Shown piece by piece: positions 50,001-62,000 of a stretch of 64,000 nucleotides of DNA. This DNA is from Gymnothorax reevesii (taxonomy: Eukaryota > Chordata > Actinopteri > Anguilliformes > Muraenidae). A program made the translations under genes and the position numbers. Position 1 is the first letter of the stretch; each line of letters opens with the position of its first letter. The DNA is taken from contig CM056583.1 in NCBI GenBank assembly GCA_029721435.1, positions 59,052,120 through 59,116,119 on the forward strand, written 5' to 3'. The notes under the pieces are model-generated. The model did no database searches. It was not told the DNA's origin and worked only from the letters and a program-made list of their open reading frames with translations.

Positions 50001-53000
50001 TCTGAAGCTTGTTCTTATACTTTACACTTGAGGCTTCTTCTGTAGCTTGTTCTTATACTTTACACTTGAGGCTTCTTCTGTAGCTTGTTCTTATACTTTA
50101 CACTTGAGGCTTCTTCTGTAGCTTGTTCTTATACTTTACACATGAGGCTTCTTCTGAAGCTTGTTCTTATACTTTACACTTGAGGCTTCTTCTGTAGCTT
50201 GTTCTTATACTTTACACATGAGGCTTCTTCTGAAGCTTGTTCTTATACTTTACACTTGAGGCTTCTTCTGTAGCTTGTTCTTATACTTTACACTCAAGTC
50301 TTCTTCTGTAGCTTGTTCTTATACCTTACACTCTCCCTTTCTGTGAAGAATGATTGCAGGGTTTCCCTTTGTTGGCGTAACGGTACATTAATACAGAGGC
50401 AGTAACAGCCCATGAAACATTTTATTACACTCTTCCATTAAAGCACCGCAGCATTTCTAATGACAGTGCTCTAACAACACAGTGACTTTCCCAGAGAAAG
50501 ACGATTCCTGGACTCGGGTATCAAATGTAACACAAAAAAAAAAAAAAAAAAAAGCGCCGCTCCCTGAGTTCTCATTATCAGGTTTTTTGGCTTCCATGAC
50601 AGGGCCTGAGCAAGCACAACACCAGCCAAAGATATAAGCACAGTCAGGTCATGCAGGACAACCAACAAGTGATGTTCTCTCTAGTGCCAAGATACTCACA
50701 CAGGGCAAATGCACTTACCATATATAGCAAAGCAAGAGCCCTGCATTTCAGATTTAGACCAACCTTGCCAGAAAATTATACTGTGACAGAGAGTGGATAT
50801 TCCAGCAGAACTAAAAGCCCTTCAAAAAGTGATTCAACCCAACTGCAGTATGAAGCGGGAGTTATCAGAGGAGGAGCAGGCATGGCTCCCATTCAAACAG
50901 GATTTATGTGTCTGTAAATGGCCAGTTTGTCACATTACTGCATTGACTTTGACCTTCATAAAGCAGCATTTACACTGAATTCCCAAGCGACTGTTTGGCA
51001 AACATTTTTATTAATAGGACATTGTGAACCCAAAATGCTTTTTTTTTCAGTGACAAAATTGCTCTTGGGAGCAGGATCCGTTATACAAATCACTACTTTG
51101 CTTGTTTAGACAGACACGAGAATAAAATGTTTCTTACATGTTCTGTTTGGGAATTAATTCTCCTAACATTGCTGCCAAGAGTAAAGTTTTTTTCATTACT
51201 CTGTATAACAATATGAGCCAAAATGGCAGATCTCTGCAACACACAGTTATGTAAACACTGGGTATGTACTGCAGCGAGTTCAACATAGTAAAATACTGCA
51301 ATGCCACCACTACACTTCTTTACAAATTAGTCAGAAACTAAAGGAACTGAATTTGAGAGAGGCTTTAATTGAGCATACTATAGAAGTATCCTATATCAGG
51401 AGCTTTTTTTGTCAGGCAAAATACTGTTTAGCACATCTTGCACCTTAAACAGAAGGGTAGTTAGTTGCTTCAAGAAGAATAGTTAGCCAACTGCAGTCTG
51501 CCAACTTAAACCAGGACTGTGCAAGTAACATGATATTGAACCATCACTTTCAGTTAATCTCTTAACATATGATTTTAACATCATATTAACATACTATTTA
51601 CATTCCAGTAACAAGTTTTAATTTAAAATATATGTCCTTAGTTTATCATCTCCACTTTCTCACGAATGACAAGGCTACAAATCGGCAAGGAATTCTCTTG
51701 ACGCGACACCATTTTCTGTACGAGTTCCAATTGTAATACTAAACAATGGTTTCACTGTGCACACCAACTCCAAAGCACCACAGCACATCACATCTGAGTT
51801 TTATCTGCATTACGGAAAAAACCTTGAAGAATAAGGGTATTAAAATGTTCATCAAGTGTTTCAGCACTGCTGTGTCTTACATGCACGGTTTGCTCAGTTT
51901 GTGTTAGGAAGCAGAGCTACTTCATTTCAACATCTTTCAAAGCATCAAGCAACGTGGAGTTAGATACAAAAAAATATTTTTTCCTATTGCCATTATTCTT
52001 TTGTCCGCTATAAGGAATCAATATCTCTCTGAAAATTTCTTACCATGAAAAGATGCTCAAATCTTTCGATGATCTCAGAGGCACATTTAGCAAACAACAA
52101 AAACTATAAATCCACAATTAAATTCTAGGAAACACCTGCAATTGTAACAACTTTTCTCTAACTTGCATCGGAATGCACAAATTAATTCTATGAGATTCAA
52201 CTCAATTTACAGTTGAGACTGACCCACAGTGCTCTATACAGCACAGAAAAAAAGAGAACAGGGCCTGAACACCCAAGAAGCCGGCATACAGGCGACAGCG
52301 GCAAGGAAAAACTCCCTAACAGGAAGAAAGAGCAGGACCCAAGAGGTTGGCCCTGGAGAGATGAAGACAAAAGGGGAACGATAAGACTGGGAAATGAAGA
52401 GGACAAATGGGGACGTAGAGACCGAAAACAGGGACGATATTTCGCAGGGAAGATAAGGCAAGCCGAGCAGAACCAGCAATTGAATTATATAAGGCCTGAA
52501 TGCATGCGCACCAAACAAAATTTATACTGCTAAAAGAACAAAATGAGGAGCAGTGCAGGCTCGAGCAAAGGTTTTGTGTTTGACTGGGACAAAGGGGGTT
52601 GGTAACAACAGTCATTCAGACTCAATAGAGTGTCAAACGGGGCTCAGTGCATTGCTATCAGTGATTACAACAATCTGTTTCAAACTTGCCTCAGAATCAT
52701 AAAAATTAATTCTAAGAGACATGAATTATAATAACCTGTCTCTGACTCGTCTTGCACAAATGACTTTTTTTTTTTTTTTTTTTTAAACGAATGTACAGAA
52801 ATGTACATCTTCAATTTCAGCAGAATGCGGGCTTCCTCTGAATCAAAGTACACCCTTAGTATCTGGGCAGATTGTACAGAGAAAAAAAAGGGTAATTTTC
52901 AAATGTGGCAACATGCCCAGCTCGTGAAAAATTAACAGATTGTGGCACAGGGGACTGGTGATTCAGAAGAAATATAGCAATCTATCTGGCGCCACCCCGT

Positions 53001-56000
53001 GGTCATGTCATGTACCTACATTCTGCAATGCAATCAAGATTTACTGACGATTGTAATTTTTCCCGTTTATAAAACCATCATTTACTCAGGAGAAGACCTT
53101 TCCACACTACAAAGTAGTAACCAAGTGTAATCCTTAGACTCGGGCCAAGGGTAATCCAGGTCTAGTTTATCCTCCTCAGTTCACAATTCACCCGACCTAA
53201 AAGAGATTTGAGCTCTGGGACAAAACAAAATGGGCCAACTTTAACCCTCACCTAACGTAGTCTCAAGGCATTCTGAACAAAACATGATGAGGTCGTAGTT
53301 TCATGCTGAACTTACCATCAATTCAAAAACATTTTTCGCTTTATACACATGGTTTATAACTGTGGTTGCAGTTTATGGGCTCTCCAAGACTCAAAAACAT
53401 CAACTGATGGGAACTGGAATAACAATTACTAAGAGAATGACAATAGCATTGTCTGTATTACAACTTTAACTTATAGCGGTCTGAACATGAAACCTAAAAC
53501 TGCACAAAAGTCTCCCCTGTCTGTCGCAGCAGAGCTCGGTTAGCTTGTTGCCGTTTGCCAAAAACTGATCACGTAGGAGCTCTATACCCTGTTTTTATTG
53601 ATAGGAAAAAAATAAGCCTCTTAGACTCTGATAGAAACCAAAAATCTAGAGCTAAATGTTTATTTGCTAGGACAGGTGCACTGCTAGGGGCATCTTGTGT
53701 CTAACTTGGCTCTGGAGGGTGCACGGAGAGGAGCATAGGGCTGTAACAAATGATTATTTTCATTATCGATTAATCTGTTGATTATTTTCACAATTAATTG
53801 ATTTATAATTTTGTCAGTAAAATGTAAAAAGATTGCTCATCAAAATTTCCAACATCCCCAAAGTGATGTCTTCAAATTGCCTTTTTTGTTCAACCAATAG
53901 ACCGAAAACCAAAGAATCTTCATGACAATGAAGAGAAGCAAATTCTGACATTCAAGAAACTGGAATAAGCAAATGTTTGACCATTTTACTTGAATAGTGA
54001 TTAAACCGATAAATCAGCTGTAAAAATAGTTGGCAGCTGATTTTCATCTGATCAACCAGTCGTTACTAAAAGGGAATTTCTGCTATGACACAGGGCAACA
54101 CTTTTATTCGCCACGTAATCAGCAATAGTCACTAAGCCAAAGGCACAGATTTTCAATTAATGACTACTGAATTACGCACAAAACTGCACAGATTGGATTC
54201 CCAATGGTGAGAGAGCCAATTCTTCCCAAAATGTCTGAACTTTACACACATTCTTCAGTCCACCATATCATACCTGAGTGATGAAGTGCGAGTAAGGCAG
54301 GAAAAACTGCTCAGCCACATACAGCAGGGTGAACAGTGCCCAAAACTTGTGCCTGCGTCCTGCACTGAGAGGTCTGGAGACTGAGAGAGACTGCCGTCCA
54401 TCAGCAGCACTTGGTGACGTTTCCGTGGCAGCAGTGGGCGGGGCTTCCACGTACACACAGGAGGCGCTGGACTGAGGCTCCAGTTCGGAAGGCGGCAGAA
54501 CCACCCTAAGAACTGCGGGGAAGCGGCCAAAGAAATGCCTCGGCCAATCAGGATAGCAGAAAAGAGGACTGGTGGCCAGCATGGTGTAGGGAAACATTCC
54601 TGTAAATGTGGACATGAAGAACATGCACAGGGGGCGCAATTATCAACCAAAGTATCCTCCATACGGAACTACAACTCTCACTGATTCACCACTTCATTTT
54701 AACAAGAAAATCTTAATCAACTAGAAAAATTGTGTCCTTGGACACAAACGCCCCGCCACTGAGTTTGTAAAGCTCCTAAAATTGTAAAATTATCCAATTT
54801 TGTCAAACAATGCATGAGATGCACACCTTTGATTTATCTAGAAAGCATTTGCCAAAGCTTGGTGAATTCTGTCCAGTAGTTTGTGGATAGACAGATGGAC
54901 AACATCCCCTATACAATGCCGTACTTATGGACGTACAGACGGACGGACAGATGGACAAGGGTAACTCTATATGCCCCTGCCATACATGAAGGAGGTATAA
55001 AAATTTACGCAACCCCTTCTTTAAAGAGTAAAATCTGCATTAAAATTTAACACAATTAATTTTATTTTCAGTCGAAAACGAGCTTCAAAAACTCTAAAAC
55101 ACCACTTTTTATGAGGAAACAGCAGGAAAAACCCGCATTTCTTCACTTTGTAAAATCATAAGATCACATCACCTAAACTACAGACCATCTGGGATCCCGC
55201 CAGCCACAATAGCAGAGCAGGCACTGCCAACAATTTAGCTCAGAACCGACCCATCTTCGAACTCGGCCTTCCATCTTATCACAACTATTCAGCTGTGAAG
55301 TTTGAATGCTGCACCTTAAAAGGTTCCAGTGCTACCATGTTTACAAGAATTGTCCACAAACAGACAGACATAAGTATAAACTCCAGCAAAAATGCTGAGA
55401 ACAGCTTTCCTTGTAGTTTTACAGTAGTCTCAGAGTAATTTTTCTGTGGTATGGCCTGATGACACACAGATCAACTAAAAATGAAAGGTCGTTTTTAGAA
55501 CAACTTGCCAAAATCTAAATTTAAAAAGAAGAAATTTTGGACATCATATTGTCCAATGAACAGAATAAAAAAAAAATTCATTTTGGCAAAAAAAAAAAAA
55601 TTATCTCACAGACTTACGTCCTTGCGACGGTAACCCTATAACCTCATAGTGCTGACGAAAATAGCGTTTGATAATAATTAAGCAAGAGACTTGAAACTAA
55701 GTTTTGTATCAAAATGTGTTTTAGACCTTTTGCTTGACCTTGACCTTAGCAAAGAAAAAAAGAAACAGTGAGTGACCTGTGCTAACGTCTCCAAGTTTGG
55801 CTAAGATTGGTGCAGGATAAATAGAAAAAGGGAGTGTAACTAACAAACTGACAGACAAACCGATGTCTAATGCAACCGACTGATATACTTGCAGATTTCG
55901 GCAAGCAACAATATCAACTTTGCTATTGCGCCTGGTAACCGTCTTTCACCATCACAGAATAATGAGTAAGTAAACCATACTGCTTCTCTCCACCTCGAGT

Positions 56001-59000
56001 AGGAGGGGGTGTGGTTCTCTTGGTGGTAAAGTGGGATACTACATCCACATTCTTGGCTAGATCTTAAATATACAAGCTATGGGCACTATGAGCAGAATGT
56101 ACAAGCGATTTAAAGTCCAGCCTAGGTTGACATGTGCAAGCGCTTCTCTTAAATCAAAGTTGAGTTTGTGGTTTGTTTGACAGAAAGAATATTGATTGAA
56201 CAAGTAAAAGACGTTGTAAACAGACAGTTTTCTTGTCCAATAAAAGCGATAATTGTGGTCAAGTATGGCTGCATACCTTGCATACAAGCTTAAACTTCAA
56301 AAGAGAATGACTCCCAAGCTAAATTGGACCAAGCAGATCAGGTGCAGCAGTCACCTGTCTGAAGTGGGAGGTTCCACACACAATTCCATGTTGCACAGAG
56401 GAATTAATATCAATTCAAGTACAATAATCAAAGATTCTGTAAAATTAATATAAATGAAAAACATAAACTAAATGTTTTGTATGTTTATAAAATCACCATA
56501 AATAAGACCTAACACAATCTGGCACCAACACAGAGTGTGAAAGGTTTCTACTCCTCCATGCACTAAAATACAAATGTTAATACAGCCACATGACCAGGAT
56601 CATTCTCAGAATGTTCTAAATGCATAAACGTAACAGGGGCTGCAGCTGCTATGTGATTCACATAATATAGACATAAACCCATGCTGCCCTTGACCTCACT
56701 GGAGAAAAACAAAAGTGACCTCACCATTAAAATGCTTATGGCTGCCCCGATTACGTTTCACAGCCCTAATCAGAACAATGTCCATCATTCTCACCGATGC
56801 TGAAGAGCTGAGAGTTCATGCAGTGGAAGTAAGAGACAAAGACCATGGCGATGGGACGTGTAGCATCGAAGAACAGCAGGTATCCCGCAGTCAGGTCCAG
56901 GATAAGACCTCCGCCGTGGACGATTATCAGACTGACCATTTCCACTGGCAGTATAAGCCTGAAGGGAGAAATGTAGGGAAGAGTATGCCATGTACATGAG
57001 GGACAATCTCCAATCCAAACTTACCACGATCAGATAAGCATATTAGTACAGACTGTCTCACTTGAACGGGTCGAACAGCCAATGGTGGGCCAGGTAGCTC
57101 ATGGAATATCCACCAACCCAATCAGAATCCAGCTTTTTAATGCCAGCGATGAAATACACAATGAAAATCTGCAAAACAGCACATCGAGATAAACATATAG
57201 GAATGCATTTCCAGCCACATAAATGCTACACAGCCTAATCTTCATTTGATTCCATTAATCCTCTCCTTCGCCTGGAACGTTCCTCCAGGATTAATATTTC
57301 TTCAGGACAGGTGTCTAGGCCAAAAGACAATGCAAAAATACCATCCATACTGAGCAGATGCAGAAAAAAATACACCTTCGATCATAGGATCATAAATCAA
57401 GCACATAACACAGTTACACAATTTTGAATAAAGACCTCAGCACAGAAATTGCGAAAGGAAGGTAAACAGAAATACTATAAAGCAATGAAAATGCAGAACT
57501 TCCCTTCATTAAAATAGAGCTCAGAGTAAATTCCATCAGGAAGTCTGCCCCATTCACAACTCCCTCTTGTGTTAAGCTGAATACAGTGTGACTGATGTTA
57601 CATGAGACTGATCTCACTGATTTCAGCCCCTGCCCTGCCGGCACATGTGGCTGAACTGGAGATTTTTTTCGCAGTGAATGAGTCGATCTTAACTTCTATT
57701 AAGAGAATTGTGAAAGATGCATTTAAATCATAAAGAAAGGCTTGCAGTGAAATAAATGTGTTATCCGTGACTGACATTACACATGCTATAGCTACCTTAG
57801 GAACCACGTGCTGCGAAACGTTTTTTTTTTCTTCTTCAAAGTTGAAGTTTTTGTAGATTATTCAATTAACTGTTACCAAAGTGTAAAATGTCATTTTGAG
57901 GACCAGTCTATACTTCACCATCGAGCTTTTGAATGCAGGAAAATTTTAACGTTTCAGATGACAGTCAAGAGGTACTTCTTAGTGATGGGCACATTGAAAA
58001 TATGAGAATTTCCAGAGACTAATTCTATCATTTTTAGTAGCTTTAGGGTCTGAAAATGTTACTCTACCAGTTAAATCTTTTCCACAGTGTTTTTTTTTTT
58101 TTTTGGGTCCATGTGCATCTATTCACACATTTGCCATGTTGCTCGCCAATAAGCCCTAAACTAAGTCTACAGCGAAGTCTAATCCAAGTCTGGTCAAATA
58201 AGCATTTCAATTGTGAACAAGTTTCTCCTGACTGAAATAAAATAATGAACTACAGCATGCTGTATATCCATGGGACACAACTTCATAGAATCTTTTCATT
58301 AAAATAGCAGAGATTGCTTGCATTTGGGATACAAGAAAAGTTAACTCGCAACGTCATTCCCAGGGACATATTGAGTGTATGCACTGACCTGGGCCCTGAC
58401 AAGAGTGTAGTTCCAGAGAGGCACATGGGCATTCCTCTTTTTCACATTCCAAAGTCCATCTATTGACCTGAAGACCGTAACAGCACACACATCAGATCAA
58501 TATACCAGAAAAAAAAAAATAAAGGCTGTCAATATACCTTCAGCTCAAAATGAACCATATCTCCCAGACTGGAGTTAGTGTGTTCGTATCTAACCTCCAC
58601 CCTTATCTTTGGTTACCCATTATATAGCAAATTACACAAGAAATCTGTTTGAGGGTAAAATGAAGTAGCTATCAGCTATCATTTTTTTCAATCGGAGTAA
58701 ACACATTACAGCTCATAGCCCACCGCAGCATTTAAAACTCAGCAACTGAAATTCAACGCAAGAATTCAAGGAGAGATTCATAATTGACTCAGGCTTAGAC
58801 AAGTGATACAGGCTCAGGCTTTTTTTAAGAAAACAACCTTCATTACTATTTCTAATTTACTTAAACAACCCATCCTTCCGAGGCTTATTCTCACAGGGGA
58901 AAACACAGGTGGGATCACACTGCAACAGGTGGGGAATTGAACCGCTGGCAGCACAGTGAGGTTTGTACACGGAGACATGCAAACATATGAGCCAAATACA

Positions 59001-62000
59001 GAGTTGTAATAGCTCATTGCTCCAACATGGCTCACTCACTTAGGATGCATACAGCCCTAAGAAAATCTTACAGTCTGAACTGTCATTAAAGCATACGATG
59101 TTTACATCTAGCAATCACAGCTCCAGTGGGAATTACTGCCTTTCTGACTAAAGACCTTACAGTGCTTACGGTATTTGGTGATACTAAATGAACCACACTG
59201 TCTTCACGCAAATAAGAATACCAATCACAACCTTTGATAAGCATGGTCATCTTCAAATGGACAATCCATTTCACAATACAGACCGTGAGCACAAGGAACA
59301 CAATTCAAATACTAGGTGGAGCCTCCCATTGTTCTCAGAACAGCTGCAAGCCTCTGTGGCATGGATTCCACACATTGTTGGAAACATTCCCAAGGGATTC
59401 TGGCTGATGTTGACTTGGCCGCCTCACATGTTGACATGACACCCTGCATTATCGTACCACAAGTAGCCATTGCGTGGCGGGTTCATTGTGGCCATAAAAG
59501 GATGCATACAGCCAGCAATAATACTGAGAAAGGCTGAGATAATGACAGGACGATGATGATGATGATTACTAGTAAGGGGCAAAAAGCGTGCCAATAAAAA
59601 TCCCTACACCTCTGCTAAAGGCCTGAATAATTTTGGTGGGCCTGTGTCGACTGCAGCCTCAAACTGAAGGGAAGCCTGATTAGGTCTTCTTCTGTTTGAC
59701 CAGGTTCAGTATATTGTGCATTCTGAGATGCTTTTCTGCTCACCACGGTTGTAAAGAGTGGTTATCCAAGTTGCCATCGCCTTTCTATCTGCTCAAACCA
59801 GGCTGGCCATTCTCCTGCAACCTGCCTCTCCCATCAAGAAGACACTGCCGCCCACAGAACTACTGGTCACTGGATGTTTTTTTAATCAATTCAGAGTCAA
59901 CTCTAATGTCTCGTGTGAGTGAAAATTCCCAAATCAGCAGTTTCAGAAATTCTACAAATAGCCTGACTGCCACCAACAACCATACCACAATCAAAGCCAG
60001 AGTTCATATTTTTCTCCACCCTGATGTTTAATATGAACAGTGATGGGAGCTCCTGACCCAAACTTCCATGACCTCATGAACTGTGCTGCTGCAACATGAT
60101 TGGCTGATCAGAGAGCTGCATGAACAAGCAGCTGTAAAGGTGCTTAGAGAGAGTATATTCGGGTAGTAATGCTGAGAAGACCTCTTTTACATGAGAGAAC
60201 TAATTTATTGTAATCATCTATTCATTTAATCCAACTTCAGGGGCTCCATCTTTCAGGCTGAAGCAAATGTCAAACACTATGCGCAATAGCCATACACAAG
60301 TGTTAATGCTGAATTCAGGAAGACTCCATTGTCATTTTCAGCAAAATACATCTGACCACGCCATGAAATTATGAAGTGCTGCGTACAGCCTTAATTCACC
60401 AACAACTGGGACTATACTTCAAAGGACACATTCAGAGCTTTTTAATGGTTTGCGCCAGACACAGTGCTTTATAAAGCATCTTAAAAGTGCACCCCAATTT
60501 CCAGTGAAGCATAGTATGCATCATTTGATTTCTTGGACAGGTAGGCAGGAGTATCACCTAACACACTCACCAGTATCTATTTGCATCCATTATTGTGAAC
60601 TGAAAGCCAATGAGCCCGTAAAGGTAGGAATGATTGTTCCAGGCAGTTTTGTCCAAGAAGAAGACGTACCAGTAGGTGGAAATGAAAAAGAGGCAAGAGA
60701 GGCGGTAAAAACAGCCCAGCATGATGCCCAGGGCCCCTGTTTAAAAACAAGTGGAAAAAATAAAAGAACAGAAAAAAGAAAAAAGTAAAAGAATAGTACA
60801 TAATAAAAACAGACACAACAAGTCGACATGGTCTACAACATCCCCCGCCAATCGTGCGCTTCTCATTTTCGAACTCAATCAAGGCCTTTATGGTCTGAAG
60901 CTACACACCAAATTTGGTTACTGTATCTGTAGTAGTTTCTGAGTAAAGCTGTCCCCTTTATCACGGACGGATGCACGGACGGACGGAGGTCAAACCTATA
61001 TCCCCCTCCCACTTCGTGTTGGCGGGGGATAATAAAGATTCAGCACACTATACAGTACTATGCAAAATTCTCTAACACATTTGAAATGATTCCATCAGGT
61101 AAAGCTGCTTCCAATAAGTATGAAATGAAAGGTTTGTAAATACAGAAAACATTATTAAGAGCTATCAATATTTGGTATCAAGTATTTAACAATTTTAGGG
61201 TGCCTAAAACTTTTTCTTGGCATAGCTAACAAGCGAAAAACCACATGATAACAGGAAAACTGCTCACCCAGGAACATCACTACATATACAAAGTACATCC
61301 AGTCCAGCGGCAGTGGCTTCAAGAAGTTAAAGAGAGGAAATCTGCACACCGGTGCGCCGTCCAAGTATTTGTGGTCCAAGTGACTAAGACCGCGCTCCTG
61401 AGTAATGTCCACTGCCATCAACAGGCCTGAGGAGGAGAATCAAACCAGTTTCAGTCAAATTTCAGTTTCAATATAAACAAGAAACGCCCGCGTTTGAACA
61501 CCCTCAGCCTGACTTATGAAGTGTCCCAGAACAATTACACAATAACCAACGTAGAATTCCACAGAACATACATTTACCAATACAAAAATGCCCAAAGTCC
61601 GACAAAAATTTTGGAACATACTAATTTTTTTCACTAATCTAGAGCCCCGCAAATATATGATCGTTCCCCCAGGTATAAACCCCCTAGCTCAATTGCTTCA
61701 TCAAAATCAGTCCACGACAAAGTTTTTTTCAAAAACGCCAAAAATGCCATTTTTCCCCCAAAAAATGATCTGATCTGAACAAGTCTTTCCTGGCCTGGAT
61801 TCCCTACATTACTGCAAATGTTTTGGCATGGGTAACTAGTTTATTGATGCTGACTTTAGAGGTGCACACATGGACAGACGGACAGACAGACAGACAACGA
61901 ACTGATGACAATACCCTTCAGCCTGAAGTCTGGCCGAGGGTAAAAACCAAAAAATTGCACAATCTGAGCAATTATTTATGTCTTGTAATTAGACTTAAAA

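Noticed and set aside
49536..50333. CRISPR-like array
   Set aside because: The 38-bp units are directly adjacent with no unique spacers, and the DNA is vertebrate; it is a minisatellite.
52197..52615. Overlapping frames of 94-106 codons on both strands
   Set aside because: They fall in a dispersed repeat and its flank; no domain, and ggcx similarity is absent.
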